From the NCBI GenBank assembly GCA_012837895.1, contig DUQH01000047.1, forward strand, positions 1 through 37,954: DNA of 37,954 nt, in the 5' to 3' direction. Made by a program: the position numbers and the translations under genes. This DNA comes from Candidatus Fermentithermobacillaceae bacterium (GTDB lineage: Bacteria > Bacillota > Sulfobacillia > Fermentithermobacillales > Fermentithermobacillaceae). Below, piece after piece: positions 1 to 12,578 of the stretch; position 1 is the stretch's first letter, and each line of letters begins with the position of its first letter. The notes beneath the pieces are model-generated. The model was given only the letters and a program-made list of their open reading frames with translations, was not told where the DNA came from and did no database searches.

Positions 1-19
1 CTGTTCTCTTGTCTTTCAT
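1..19 (-). CDS. Start of a gene downstream of padR (cut by window edge)
   Basis: An ATG at 19-17 on the minus strand opens a frame reading M-K-D-K-R-T before the window ends. A strong ribosome binding site, GGAGGT at 31-26, lies six bases upstream. The ATG overlaps the padR stop as ATGA, so the two genes are probably translationally coupled. Genes cotranscribed with padR in Bacillota are often small membrane proteins or transporters, but nothing here identifies the product. Confidence 0.6.
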
Positions 20-333
20 AGCAGCACCTCCGCGTGTTGATACAGTTCAGCAATACGTGCCGCTTCCTCGCGCAAAATCCGGGTGCCCGTTTCAGTTATG
101 AGGTACGTCTTGCGGCGGTTTTCCTCTTTGACAGGCTCAATCAAACCGTCACGTTCAAGTTTGCTTATACTGGAGTAGACCGTCCCAGCTCCGAGAACAA
201 TGCGTCCGGCGGTTAATTCGTTGACATGTTGCATGATCCCGTAGCCATGGCGCTCTTCCCGTAAAGAAAACAAGATGTAAAACATGGTTTCACTCATGGG
301 AACATACCGCCTGCGAATCTTGTCAAAGATCAC
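16..333 (-). CDS. PadR-family transcriptional regulator
   Basis: This is a 105-residue winged-helix repressor of the PadR family. The N-terminal stretch SETMFYILFSLREERHGYGI is the family signature, followed by the wing region GAGTVYSSISKLERDGLI and a short C-terminal dimerisation helix. I start it at GTG 333 because GAGGGGAG at 348-341 sits seven bases upstream. This keeps the conserved RRRYVP segment before SETMF. A longer GTG start at 363 has no ribosome site and would lie about 12 bases from the predicted transcript start. A sigma-A promoter with a palindrome between its -35 and -10 lies just upstream, so autorepression is likely. The ligand is unknown; PadR proteins usually answer to phenolics, drugs or envelope stress. 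The gene overlaps the next one by ATGA. Confidence 0.9.
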   Translation of the reverse strand: MIFDKIRRRYVPMSETMFYILFSLREERHGYGIMQHVNELTAGRIVLGAGTVYSSISKLERDGLIEPVKEENRRKTYLITETGTRILREEAARIAELYQHAEVLL

Positions 334-366
334 CTTCTGTCTCCCCTCAAGCCTACTCCACACTAT

Positions 367-411
367 GATATATCACATCATGTTATACCACAACGTGATA
401 TATTCAGTCAA
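367..411 (-). promoter_or_regulatory. padR promoter with embedded palindromic operator
   Basis: On the minus strand the -35 TTGACT (411-406) and -10 TATAAC (387-382) are 18 bases apart. Between and over them lies an inverted repeat: ATCATGTT at 377-384 and AACGTGAT at 392-399, with 7 of 8 pairs matching around a 7-base spacer. An outer pair, GATATATCAC (367-376) and GTGATATAT (395-403), is nested with it. A dimer bound here would block RNA polymerase, which fits PadR autoregulation. The binding protein is inferred from position. Confidence 0.7.
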
Positions 412-596
412 CGGCCATATCTCACCTTACCATCAGGCTGTCAAGAGAAGCTTCCGTATGAGGTCATGTATGTTCCTGCCTTCAGCTTTAGCGCGGAGAA
501 TTGGCCCATAGAGGACTCAACTTACCCCATGGAGAACTTCTCAAAAAGGCAAAAGCAACCAACACATACCCGCTTGAAACCGGAATCAACGGGAAC

Positions 597-605
597 AAAG
601 GAGGG
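597..605 (+). promoter_or_regulatory. Ribosome binding site that sets the M14 peptidase start
   Basis: AAAGGAGGG at 597-605 is followed after six bases by TTG at 612. The open frame runs further upstream to a TTG at 501, but that start has only a weak GGAG three bases away. The downstream TTG also gives a protein that begins just before the first conserved region. Confidence 0.75.
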
Positions 606-611
606 AGCACC

Positions 612-2276
612 TTGTTTTCCAAGGTTCCTATAACATTCGACAGGTACTTGCTGTATGAAGAGATCAAACAATACCTTGAAAATGTAGCAGCCGCATATCC
701 TGACTTATGCAGCCTAAGTTCCATCGGAAAAAGCTATGAAGGACGGGACATCTGGCTGCTTACCATCACCGCCGGTGGAGAGGCAGCACCGTCTGAGAAA
801 CCCGCCATATACGTTGACGCAAACATCCATGCAGGAGAAGTCACTGGGAGTATGGCAGCCCTGTACCTCATAGATTACCTACTCGGGAAATACGGCACAG
901 ATGATGAAGTCACCCATCTACTGGACAGGCTGACTTTATACGTGCTTCCCCGGGTCAACCCTGATGGGGCAGAACTTTACCTGACAACGCCCCACATGCT
1001 TAGAAGCAGCGTAAGGATATGGCCTGATGATGGAATACAAGACCTTCCAGGGCTTCACCGGGCTGACATCAACGGCGATGGCAAAATCCTTGAGATGAGA
1101 ATCAGGGATGACAACAAAGGCGAATGGAAAGTCTCCTCGAAAGATCCCCGTCTGATGGTTCCCAGACAGCCTGGTGAAAGGAAAGGGCCCTTCTACCGGA
1201 TTTATCCTGAAGGATATATAAAGGACTATGAAGGTGAGCCGGTAACGGTGCACAAGACGCCTTGGGGCTTGGACCTGAACCGGAATTTCCCGTCTAATTG
1301 GGAGCCCGGCGTGCCAGGCGGCGGGGAGTTCCCTGCAGGGGAGCCGGAAACCCATGCGTTAGTGCAATTCATAGTAAATCATCCTAACATCGGCGCTATT
1401 CAAGCCTTGCACACTGCAGGAGGCTTCTTCTTCAGGAATCCGTGCAAGTACGAAGAAAGCAAAATGGACCCTCAAGACCTGATAGCTACCAAAGCTATTG
1501 CCCGCCAGGGTACCAAGGTCACCGGCTATCCTGATGTCAAGTCCCCGAACAGTTCCACCATGAACGAATGGGCTTACGAGCACAGGGGCATAATCGCTTA
1601 CACCACCGAACTCTGGAACCGTTATGAACGCGCCGGGATCGATCTTGAGGTTGCAAGGGAGAAGTCTGATCCTGAGAAGTTTCCGGATGAGTTCGAAAAG
1701 ATGTGCCTAAAGTTCTTGGAGTGGAACGACCGTGAGCTGTCGGGCAAGGGGTTCATAGACTGGATGCCTTTCGAACATCCCCAGCTGGGTACAGTTGAAA
1801 TCGGAGGCTGGGACAGAAAATTCTGCGCCCAGAACCCACCTCCTCACTTATTAGAAGAAGAATGCCGCAGAGCTGCCCAGTGGATTATGCAGCACGCAGC
1901 AGCTTTACCGTGGGTCAACATAACAGACACTAGAGTCCAGGATATCAGTGGTAGCCTGAAAAAGGTGACTGCTTTGATAGAAAACTGGGGCTATTTGCCT
2001 ACAAGCATTACCAACAAGGCTGCACAACTCAAGGTTGTTGAAAAGGACACTGTTGAGCTCAAGGCAGGCCCAGGAGTAGAGATAACCGGTAAAGCAAAAC
2101 ACGAAACAGACTTCCTGGAAGGGTACGTCAGCGGAGCAAAGGGCCCTGCCAAGTCGACAGTCCAGGTCTCATGGGTGGTAAGAGTGTCTCCGGACCACAC
2201 CCCTCCTCCCTGTGTGACTGTTGAATACAGGAGCCAAAGGGGCGGGGTAGTGAGAAAAGCACACTGCCTTGCCTAA
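612..2276 (+). CDS. M14 family zinc carboxypeptidase (cytoplasmic)
   Basis: A 554-residue metallocarboxypeptidase of the M14 family, expected to remove C-terminal residues or cleave wall-type peptides. Zinc ligands are H73 and E76 (NIHAGE) and H267 (QALHTAGG). The substrate-binding motif NRNF starts at N223, and the catalytic glutamate is E333 (TTELWNR). Between the zinc site and NRNF is an insertion with DINGDGKIL at 152-160, which looks like a calcium-binding loop. The last 140 residues or so are probably a beta-rich accessory domain. No signal peptide or membrane segment is visible with the TTG start at 612, so the enzyme is probably intracellular. It stands alone between divergent padR and convergent murB. 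The exact substrate cannot be told. Confidence 0.9.
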   Translation: MFSKVPITFDRYLLYEEIKQYLENVAAAYPDLCSLSSIGKSYEGRDIWLLTITAGGEAAPSEKPAIYVDANIHAGEVTGSMAALYLIDYLLGKYGTDDEVTHLLDRLTLYVLPRVNPDGAELYLTTPHMLRSSVRIWPDDGIQDLPGLHRADINGDGKILEMRIRDDNKGEWKVSSKDPRLMVPRQPGERKGPFYRIYPEGYIKDYEGEPVTVHKTPWGLDLNRNFPSNWEPGVPGGGEFPAGEPETHALVQFIVNHPNIGAIQALHTAGGFFFRNPCKYEESKMDPQDLIATKAIARQGTKVTGYPDVKSPNSSTMNEWAYEHRGIIAYTTELWNRYERAGIDLEVAREKSDPEKFPDEFEKMCLKFLEWNDRELSGKGFIDWMPFEHPQLGTVEIGGWDRKFCAQNPPPHLLEEECRRAAQWIMQHAAALPWVNITDTRVQDISGSLKKVTALIENWGYLPTSITNKAAQLKVVEKDTVELKAGPGVEITGKAKHETDFLEGYVSGAKGPAKSTVQVSWVVRVSPDHTPPPCVTVEYRSQRGGVVRKAHCLA

Positions 2277-2330
2277 GAAGACGGCTCAGAAAAGGCAGCT
2301 AACAAGGTCCTGCAAGATCCTGAACAACAA

Positions 2331-2362
2331 GAGTCGTGAGTTAGCCACCTATCTCACGACTC
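2331..2362. terminator. Hairpin terminator between convergent genes
   Basis: GAGTCGTGAG (2331-2340) pairs perfectly with CTCACGACTC (2353-2362). Three more pairs (TAG/CTA) form inside after one mismatch, leaving a four-base loop. The flanks are moderately T-rich on the plus strand (CTGTTTTC) and on the minus strand (CTTGTTGTT). It lies between the convergent peptidase and murB and probably ends transcription from both sides. Confidence 0.7.
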
Positions 2363-2406
2363 ATCTGTTTTCATCAGCCAAGCGAGGCAATCCGAGGCCG
2401 GTGGTG

Positions 2407-3354
2407 TTATCCAGACTCTAGGTCTTCTCCAATTACTATGATCTCAGGTTCCAGTACAACCCCGTAATTCTCGTAGACCTTTTGTTTTATGATATCCATG
2501 AGGGTAAGCACATCCTTTGCAGTAGTGCCGCCGTGGTTTACGATAAAGCCTGCATGTTTAGGCGAAACCATAGCGCCCCCGCACGAAAACCCTTTGAGCC
2601 CCAGTTCTTCTATCATAGCGCCAACGTACCTGCCGGTCGGCCTTCTAAACGCGCTCCCTGCAGAAGGCATATCCAGCGGCTGCTTCTCTTCCCTTTGCTT
2701 TAGGTGTTCCATCATCACCTGCCGGATTCTATTCTTGTCTCCCGGCTCAAGTACTATTTCCACATTGAGAATGAGAAGATCGTCCCTGGACAAGAACAAA
2801 GAGTTCCTGTATGAAAACTGTGCTTCCTCACTGGAAATCCATTGGGTTGTGCCGTCGGTAGTTGCCACTTCAGCCCTTCTTACCAAGGAGCCTATGTCGC
2901 CGCCATAAGCTCCGGCGTTCATTGTAACGGCTCCGCCCATACTCCCTGGGATCCCCACTGCAAACTCCAAGCCCGATAATTCGTAGTCCACACTGGCTTC
3001 AACAATCGTATGAAGCAACGTTCCGGAACTAACCATGAGGCTCTTGGAACCGTTCCTTTCGATCCCTGTGTATCCTGAAGCTAGTTTGATTATGCAGCCC
3101 CGCACGCCGCCATCCCTGACGAGCAAATTGGTCCCGTTGCCAATGGTGTGACAGGGCACATTAAGCCGTTTACACATTAACCAGGCGTTGATAGCATCAT
3201 CACGGGTACCGGGAATGACGAGGAGGTCACATGGCCCGCCAATACGGAATGATGTGTGGTTTGACATCGGCTCGGAAAAAAGCACTTGAGAGTTGGTTAA
3301 GGAAGACGCAATCTGCTCATAAACCGCACTGGAATCAGCACTTCCACCGCCCAT
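2407..3354 (-). CDS. murB: UDP-N-acetylenolpyruvoylglucosamine reductase MurB
   Basis: MurB reduces UDP-GlcNAc-enolpyruvate to UDP-MurNAc with NADPH and FAD, the second committed step of peptidoglycan synthesis, in the cytoplasm. The 315 residues show the FAD-binding motif IGNGTNLLVRDGG at 71-83 and GIPGSMGGAVTMNAGAYGG at 134-152. The SYRNS motif carries R183, the proton-donor serine is S234 (SAGSAF), and the C-terminal catalytic glutamate is E302 in LEPE. Length and motifs fit the short type II enzyme. The start is ATG 3354, six bases after GAGGAGGA. It is the last gene of the pcrA-ligA-gatCAB run, 37 bases after gatB, and ends before the shared terminator at 2331-2362. Confidence 0.97.
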   Translation of the reverse strand: MGGGSADSSAVYEQIASSLTNSQVLFSEPMSNHTSFRIGGPCDLLVIPGTRDDAINAWLMCKRLNVPCHTIGNGTNLLVRDGGVRGCIIKLASGYTGIERNGSKSLMVSSGTLLHTIVEASVDYELSGLEFAVGIPGSMGGAVTMNAGAYGGDIGSLVRRAEVATTDGTTQWISSEEAQFSYRNSLFLSRDDLLILNVEIVLEPGDKNRIRQVMMEHLKQREEKQPLDMPSAGSAFRRPTGRYVGAMIEELGLKGFSCGGAMVSPKHAGFIVNHGGTTAKDVLTLMDIIKQKVYENYGVVLEPEIIVIGEDLESG

Positions 3355-3391
3355 GGCCGCTCCTCCTCTCTCACTAAACTATGCTCCCTTA

Positions 3392-4843
3392 TCATGATAG
3401 TAGTTTGTCCCTTAATATTGTATTGACCTTGGCCGGGTTAGCTTTCCCTTTGGTATGTTTCATAACCTGTCCAACCAAGAATCCAACGGCTTTAGCCTTC
3501 CCCGCCTTTATTTCTTCAACCACCGATGGGTGCGCAGCGATAACCTCATCTACAATCCTTGCAATGCTCTCGTCATCTGAAATCTGCTCCAAACCGCGCT
3601 CTTTAACTATTGTACGCGGATCCTGCCCGGTCTCAATCATAATAACCAGTACATCTTTAGCTATCTTTCCGCTGATGACGCCTTTGTTAATAAGTTCGAG
3701 CATTGATACAAGATATTCAGGACTCAAGGGGATGTTTTCATACGGTATGTTTTCCGCCTTCATGTACCCCAGCAGTTCAACCATTATCCAGTTAGAAGCA
3801 GTCTTGGGATCTGCGCCAAGGGAAACGCATGCGTCAAAAAACTCTGCCAGTGAAGGATCAAGGGTAAGCACTCGTGCATCATACTCGGGAAGGCCAAGTT
3901 CGTCTACGTAATAAGAGACAATCTCATCGGGAAGTTTGGGCATTTCGTTTCTCACTTCTTCAATGAACCCCTGGCTCAGCTCCAGCCTGGGCAAGTCAGC
4001 ATCAGGGAAATACCTGTAGTCATCGCTTGATTCTTTGGTACGCAGCACTCTGGTAACTTGTTCAGTTTCATCCCAATGCCTGGTCTCCCTGACAATCTGC
4101 CCGCCTTGTTCCAGCACCTGTGCTTGCCGTTGGAACTCATATGCCAGCGCTCTCACCACTGCCCTGAACGAACTCAGGTTCTTCATTTCCACGGGGGCCC
4201 CAGGCACCTGGCTGCCTTTCCTTCTTACAGATATATTGCAGTCAACCCTCATAGAGCCTTCTTCCATCTTCACATCTGAAACACGGGCAAACTTGAGCAG
4301 CCCCTGGAGTTTCTCAAGGTATTGCCTTGCCTCTTCAGGCGACGATATGTCAGGCTCAGACACTATTTCAATGAGAGGCACTCCGGCCCTGTTACAGTCC
4401 ACCAGTGAATACTCAGCCGTTATGATCTCGTCTCCGGCGTGAACCGACTTGCCTGCGTCTTCTTCAATGTGAACCCTGTTTATCCTGATTTTCTTGCGCG
4501 GGTCGTCTATCCAGATGTACCCGCCTTGTGCAATGGGTTCATAAAACTGGGTAACCTGATACCCCTTGGGGAGGTCGGGGTAGAAGTAATTCTTGCGGTC
4601 AAACTTGCTGACAGGATTGATAGAGCAGTTAAGCGCTATTGCCGCCCTGGTAGCGAGCCGCACTGCTTCCATGTTAGCCTGGGGCAAAGCTCCGGGCATT
4701 CCAAGGCACACAGGGCATATGTTTGTGTTGGGCGGGTCCCCGAACCGGGATGAGCACCGGCAGAACAACTTTGTATCAGCGGCTAACTCTACGTGAACTT
4801 CCAGCCCAATCATCATTTCATATTGATTAGTCAACCAACTCAC
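3392..4843 (-). CDS. gatB: Asp/Glu-tRNA(Asn/Gln) amidotransferase subunit B
   Basis: GatB is the kinase and transamidase subunit of GatCAB. It activates Glu-tRNA(Gln) or Asp-tRNA(Asn) with ATP and transfers ammonia delivered from GatA. In the 483 residues the signature IGLEVHVEL is at 12-20, and a zinc-binding set of four cysteines (C28, C30, C43, C46) is followed by GMPGALP. KNYFYPDLPKGYQ appears near residue 85, and the C-terminal YqeY-like tail ends with ANPAKVNTILRDKL. The GTG start at 4843 overlaps gatA by 17 bases. Its ribosome site, AGGGAG, is only one base away, so the TTG at 4834 with ten-base spacing is a reasonable alternative start. Either choice leaves the domain intact. Confidence 0.96.
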   Translation of the reverse strand: MSWLTNQYEMMIGLEVHVELAADTKLFCRCSSRFGDPPNTNICPVCLGMPGALPQANMEAVRLATRAAIALNCSINPVSKFDRKNYFYPDLPKGYQVTQFYEPIAQGGYIWIDDPRKKIRINRVHIEEDAGKSVHAGDEIITAEYSLVDCNRAGVPLIEIVSEPDISSPEEARQYLEKLQGLLKFARVSDVKMEEGSMRVDCNISVRRKGSQVPGAPVEMKNLSSFRAVVRALAYEFQRQAQVLEQGGQIVRETRHWDETEQVTRVLRTKESSDDYRYFPDADLPRLELSQGFIEEVRNEMPKLPDEIVSYYVDELGLPEYDARVLTLDPSLAEFFDACVSLGADPKTASNWIMVELLGYMKAENIPYENIPLSPEYLVSMLELINKGVISGKIAKDVLVIMIETGQDPRTIVKERGLEQISDDESIARIVDEVIAAHPSVVEEIKAGKAKAVGFLVGQVMKHTKGKANPAKVNTILRDKLLS

Positions 4844-6338
4844 ACTCCCTGACAGGGTTTAGCTTGCGCCGCATAGAGCTGACCTCTTCACGGATCCCTG
4901 CCTCGATTTCTTGCTCTAATAAATAGCCTGCCTTGAGTACAGCCGGCTCGTCAAAGGGTTTGCCTATTATCTGCAAACCGCATGGGAGAGCTGCACCGTC
5001 ACAATCCACAAATCCCATGGGCATGGAAAGGGCGCACAAGCCCGCCATGTTGACTGGAATCGTGATCAGGTCGGCAAGGTACATGGTGAGCAGATCCTCA
5101 ATCTTCTCGCCTATCTTGAACGCAACATCAGGAGAGGCGGGAGAGACGATTAGATCAAAATTATCAAAGGCTTTTTCAAATTCACGTTTGATAAGGGTCC
5201 TTACCCTGGCTGCTCTCATGAAATACCGGTCTTTATTCCCGGAGTCAAGCACAAAAGTACCCAGGAGTATCCGCTTAACGACTTCCTTTCCAAGCCCCTC
5301 TCCCCGGGACTTGGTGTACATCTCATCCAGTGTCCCTGCAGGAGCCCTTCTGCCAAACCTCACCCCGTCAAATCTCGACAGGTTAGACGAAGCTTCGGCT
5401 GCTGCAATCACATAGTAAGCTTCAACTGCATGAGCTACAGGAGGTATGCTCATCTCTTCAACTATCATTCCCATGTCTTCCATAGTGCTGAGGGTGTTGT
5501 CGAACAGCTCCCTTACCTGGGCAGACACGCCATTCAGCAATTCCCTGGGGATACCTACCCGCAGCCCTCTGACGCTACCTTCCAGGCGCTTAGTGTAAGC
5601 TGCCGGCTCTCCCGCTGCAGACGTGGCATCAAGGGGATCATGTCCGGCGATAGCTTCCAATAGCAGGGCACAATCCCACACAGTCTCCCCAAAAGGCCCT
5701 ACTGTATCCAACGATGAAGCATACGCTGTGACTCCGTAACGGGATACAAGCCCGTAGGTAGGCTTTAGGCCACAAACCCCGCTAAAGCTTGCAGGCTGCC
5801 TTATTGAACCCCCGGTATCTGTCCCCAAAGCCAGAGGCGCCATTCCCGCGGCGACCGCCGCGGCAGATCCGCCGCTTGATCCACCTGGAACCCGCCTCAA
5901 GTCCCAGGGGTTACGTGTGATCCCGTAAGCAGAAGTCTCAGTGGAAGAACCCATGGCAAATTCGTCCAAGTTTGTCTTCCCGACGATAACCGCACCTTGA
6001 TCGCGCAGCAGTTTGATCACTGTAGCGTCATAAGGCGAAATCCAGTTCTCCAGGATCTTGGAACCGCATGTGCACCTGGCGCCTTTGACGCAGATGTTGT
6101 CTTTGATAGCAACGGGCAGTCCCGCCAAAGGCCCGGGAGAATCGCCTTCCCGGAGCAGGGCATCTACCCTGGATGCATCCATGCGTGCCGTTGGTTCCAG
6201 AACGTCAATAAACGCATTGATTTCAGGATCTGCTTCCCTTATCGCATTGAGGTAACATTCCAGCACCTCAGTTGCGGAAATTTCACCTGATGTTATGTAC
6301 TTCAGAATGTCCCTTACGGGCATACCCCATATTTCCAT
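4827..6338 (-). CDS. gatA: Asp/Glu-tRNA(Asn/Gln) amidotransferase subunit A
   Basis: GatA is the glutaminase of GatCAB and an amidase-signature enzyme that releases ammonia from glutamine for GatB. The Ser-cisSer-Lys triad is visible: K79 in LPVAIKDN, S154 in PGGSSGGS and S178 in [11 protein letters not shown]. These fall at the positions known for the family. The 503-residue length is slightly longer than the usual 485 or so. The ATG at 6338 is preceded by AGAGGTG. The gene sits between gatC and gatB in the standard C-A-B order and overlaps gatB, which favours equal subunit production. The presence of gatCAB implies that Gln-tRNA(Gln), and possibly Asn-tRNA(Asn), is made by the indirect route. 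Confidence 0.97.
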   Translation of the reverse strand: MEIWGMPVRDILKYITSGEISATEVLECYLNAIREADPEINAFIDVLEPTARMDASRVDALLREGDSPGPLAGLPVAIKDNICVKGARCTCGSKILENWISPYDATVIKLLRDQGAVIVGKTNLDEFAMGSSTETSAYGITRNPWDLRRVPGGSSGGSAAAVAAGMAPLALGTDTGGSIRQPASFSGVCGLKPTYGLVSRYGVTAYASSLDTVGPFGETVWDCALLLEAIAGHDPLDATSAAGEPAAYTKRLEGSVRGLRVGIPRELLNGVSAQVRELFDNTLSTMEDMGMIVEEMSIPPVAHAVEAYYVIAAAEASSNLSRFDGVRFGRRAPAGTLDEMYTKSRGEGLGKEVVKRILLGTFVLDSGNKDRYFMRAARVRTLIKREFEKAFDNFDLIVSPASPDVAFKIGEKIEDLLTMYLADLITIPVNMAGLCALSMPMGFVDCDGAALPCGLQIIGKPFDEPAVLKAGYLLEQEIEAGIREEVSSMRRKLNPVRECELVD

Positions 6339-6357
6339 TGCCAGACACCTCTTTTGA

Positions 6358-10692
<4,335 letters not shown>

Positions 10693-10708
10693 AATTCATA
10701 CACCGCCA

Positions 10709-10738
10709 TTGGGAATACTTGAACACCTAGATTATAAC
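10709..10738 (+). promoter_or_regulatory. Promoter for the XPB helicase operon
   Basis: TTGGGA (10709-10714) and TATAAC (10733-10738) are 18 bases apart on the plus strand, which would start transcription near 10745. The -10 overlaps the pcrA -10 on the other strand, so polymerase cannot hold both promoters at once. This assignment rests on sequence match alone. Confidence 0.55.
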
Positions 10739-10760
10739 GGATATGCTCACCGCCGGGCAA
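10731..10760 (-). promoter_or_regulatory. Promoter for the pcrA-ligA-gatCAB-murB operon
   Basis: On the minus strand TTGCCC (10760-10755) and a perfect TATAAT (10736-10731) are 18 bases apart. Transcription should begin near 10724, giving a leader of about 32 bases before the TTG start of pcrA. The -35 lies inside the first arm of an inverted repeat at 10755-10764. Confidence 0.65.
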
Positions 10761-10836
10761 AAGCTTGAAACCTTGCTGGTTGAAGGAACTGAGCCTCTTG
10801 ACGTAGAATAGAGATCTCTGGGCTTTTGCCCATTTT
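10755..10836 (+). promoter_or_regulatory. Attenuator-like leader ahead of the XPB helicase
   Basis: GGGCAAAAGC (10755-10764) is the exact complement of GCTTTTGCCC (10822-10831), 57 bases apart. The second arm can also fold locally as GGGC-TTTT-GCCC (10820-10831), followed by ATTTT (10832-10836), a small terminator-like hairpin. The two pairings exclude each other. A 10-base palindrome, AGAGATCTCT, lies at 10810-10819. The leader also contains a 22-codon frame from ATG 10743 to TAG 10809-10811 with no visible ribosome site. Control by attenuation is inferred. Confidence 0.4.
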
Positions 10837-10871
10837 ACTGGTTTCACTAAAGATTCAGGAGGAACACGCTT

Positions 10872-12578
10872 TTGGCGAGAAATCTGCCCGCTACAGTCCT
10901 TAGCGATGGCACAATACTGCTGGAAGTCAACAATCCCGAGTACGAGAGCGCCCGCGATGCCATCATGCGGTTCGCGGATTTGGTGAAGAGCCCTGAGTAC
11001 ATCCATACGTACCGGCTGTCTGTGCTGTCGTTATGGAACGCTGCTTCCTGCGGCTTTACCTCTGAACAAGTCATAGAGGAACTAAGCAGCTACTCCAGAT
11101 ACCCGTTGCCGGAAAACATCATAGTGCACATCAAAGACACTATGGACAAATTCGGCATCACCAAGCTTACCTATGAAGACGGGAATCTGATCCTGATCTG
11201 CTCCGACCCGTTCATCATGGAGGAAATAAGAAGGTCGGACAGGATGGAGCCGCACATTGAAAGGCCAGCCGGAAAAGACTCGCTGATAATAAAGGCGTAC
11301 TCACGCGGGCTGGTGAAGCAAATCCTCATCAAGATGGGCTACCCTTGCGAAGACCTGGCAGGCTACACCGAAGGTGATCCCCTGGATATGTCCCTTGCGA
11401 GCATCACAAGAGAAGGATTGCCGTTCAGCCTCAGGCCATACCAGAAAGACGCAAGGGATGCGTTCTGGGCAGGCGGCAGCGTCAGGGGCGGAAGCGGTGT
11501 TATTGTACTTCCATGTGGGGCAGGCAAGACAGTCGTAGGTATGGGAGTCATGGAACTTGTGGGGGCCCAGACGCTGATCCTCACAACCAACGTAGTGGCG
11601 CTCAGGCAGTGGATAAACGAACTCTTGGACAAATCTAACCTGACTGAAGACATGGTCAAGGAATACAGCGGGGATAAGAAGGAAGTAGGCCCTGTGACGG
11701 TTACAACATACCAGATCCTCGCTTACAGGAAGCGGGGCACTTCCAAGGAGATCTTTCCACACTTCGATTTGTTCAACAAGCGGAACTGGGGGCTCATAAT
11801 CTACGATGAAGTACACCTGTTGCCAGCACCTGTGTTCAGAATTACGGCAGACCTGCAAGCCAGAAGAAGGTTGGGGCTTACAGCTACCCTTGTGCGGGAA
11901 GATGGGCGGGAAGACGATGTATTCAGCCTGATCGGGCCCAAAAAATTCGACAAGCCCTGGAAAGAACTTGAGGCTCAGAACTGGATTGCAGCTGCCCATT
12001 GCCATGAAATAAGGGTGGATTTCCCTCAGGACAAACGACTTGAATACCATGTAGCCGGAGAAAGGGACAAGTACAGGATAGCTGCAACCAACCCTGAAAA
12101 GTACCCGCTGGTGAAGGCTATCATAGAGCGGCATCCGGAAGATCAGATACTTGTGTTGGGCCAGTACATAGATCAACTGGAGCACATTGCAGCACTACTG
12201 GATGCTCCCATGATTTACGGCCAAACCCCTAACAGCACCAGGGAAGAGCTATACGAGAAATTCAGGGAAGGCGAAATAAGGGTGCTTGTTGTATCCAAAG
12301 TTGCCAACTTCGCTGTAGACCTTCCTGATGCAAGCGTGGCGATACAAGTATCAGGCACCTTTGGGTCCCGTCAGGAAGAAGCACAGCGCCTTGGCAGAAT
12401 CCTGCGTCCCAAACCTCAAGGTGAAAGTGCAACATTCTACACTTTGGTTACCCGTAACACAAAAGATCAAGAGTTTTCCCAAAAGAGACAGTTGTTTTTG
12501 ACCGAACAAGGATATAAGTATACCATTTGGGAAAGCCAAGATTTCCTTAACCAGTGGAAAAGGAGAAACCAGAGATGA
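10872..12578 (+). CDS. XPB-type superfamily 2 DNA helicase
   Basis: A 568-residue bacterial homologue of the eukaryotic and archaeal XPB/ERCC3 helicase, a 3'-5' DNA-dependent ATPase. Residues 20-125 form an XPB N-terminal (Helicase_C_3-like) domain. The core follows: RPYQ at 188-191, Walker A CGAGKT at 215-220, DEVH at 312-315, LTATL at 336-340 running into the XPB-specific RED motif at 342-344, and the motif VI region QRLGRILRPK. The TTG start at 10872 has AGGAGG nine bases upstream. The stop overlaps the next gene by ATGA. Mycobacterial XPB is likewise followed by a helicase-associated protein. A role in repair or in remodelling DNA at stalled complexes is likely but unproven in bacteria. 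Confidence 0.93.
   Translation: MARNLPATVLSDGTILLEVNNPEYESARDAIMRFADLVKSPEYIHTYRLSVLSLWNAASCGFTSEQVIEELSSYSRYPLPENIIVHIKDTMDKFGITKLTYEDGNLILICSDPFIMEEIRRSDRMEPHIERPAGKDSLIIKAYSRGLVKQILIKMGYPCEDLAGYTEGDPLDMSLASITREGLPFSLRPYQKDARDAFWAGGSVRGGSGVIVLPCGAGKTVVGMGVMELVGAQTLILTTNVVALRQWINELLDKSNLTEDMVKEYSGDKKEVGPVTVTTYQILAYRKRGTSKEIFPHFDLFNKRNWGLIIYDEVHLLPAPVFRITADLQARRRLGLTATLVREDGREDDVFSLIGPKKFDKPWKELEAQNWIAAAHCHEIRVDFPQDKRLEYHVAGERDKYRIAATNPEKYPLVKAIIERHPEDQILVLGQYIDQLEHIAALLDAPMIYGQTPNSTREELYEKFREGEIRVLVVSKVANFAVDLPDASVAIQVSGTFGSRQEEAQRLGRILRPKPQGESATFYTLVTRNTKDQEFSQKRQLFLTEQGYKYTIWESQDFLNQWKRRNQR

Noticed and set aside
501-611. N-terminal extension of the M14 peptidase from TTG 501.
   Set aside because: It has poor ribosome-site spacing and no family similarity, whereas TTG 612 has a near-perfect site.
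11301-12185. A 294-codon open frame on the minus strand opposite the XPB helicase.
   Set aside because: It lies fully opposite a gene with intact SF2 helicase motifs, has no recognisable family features and is rich in Cys, His and Pro as shadow frames are.
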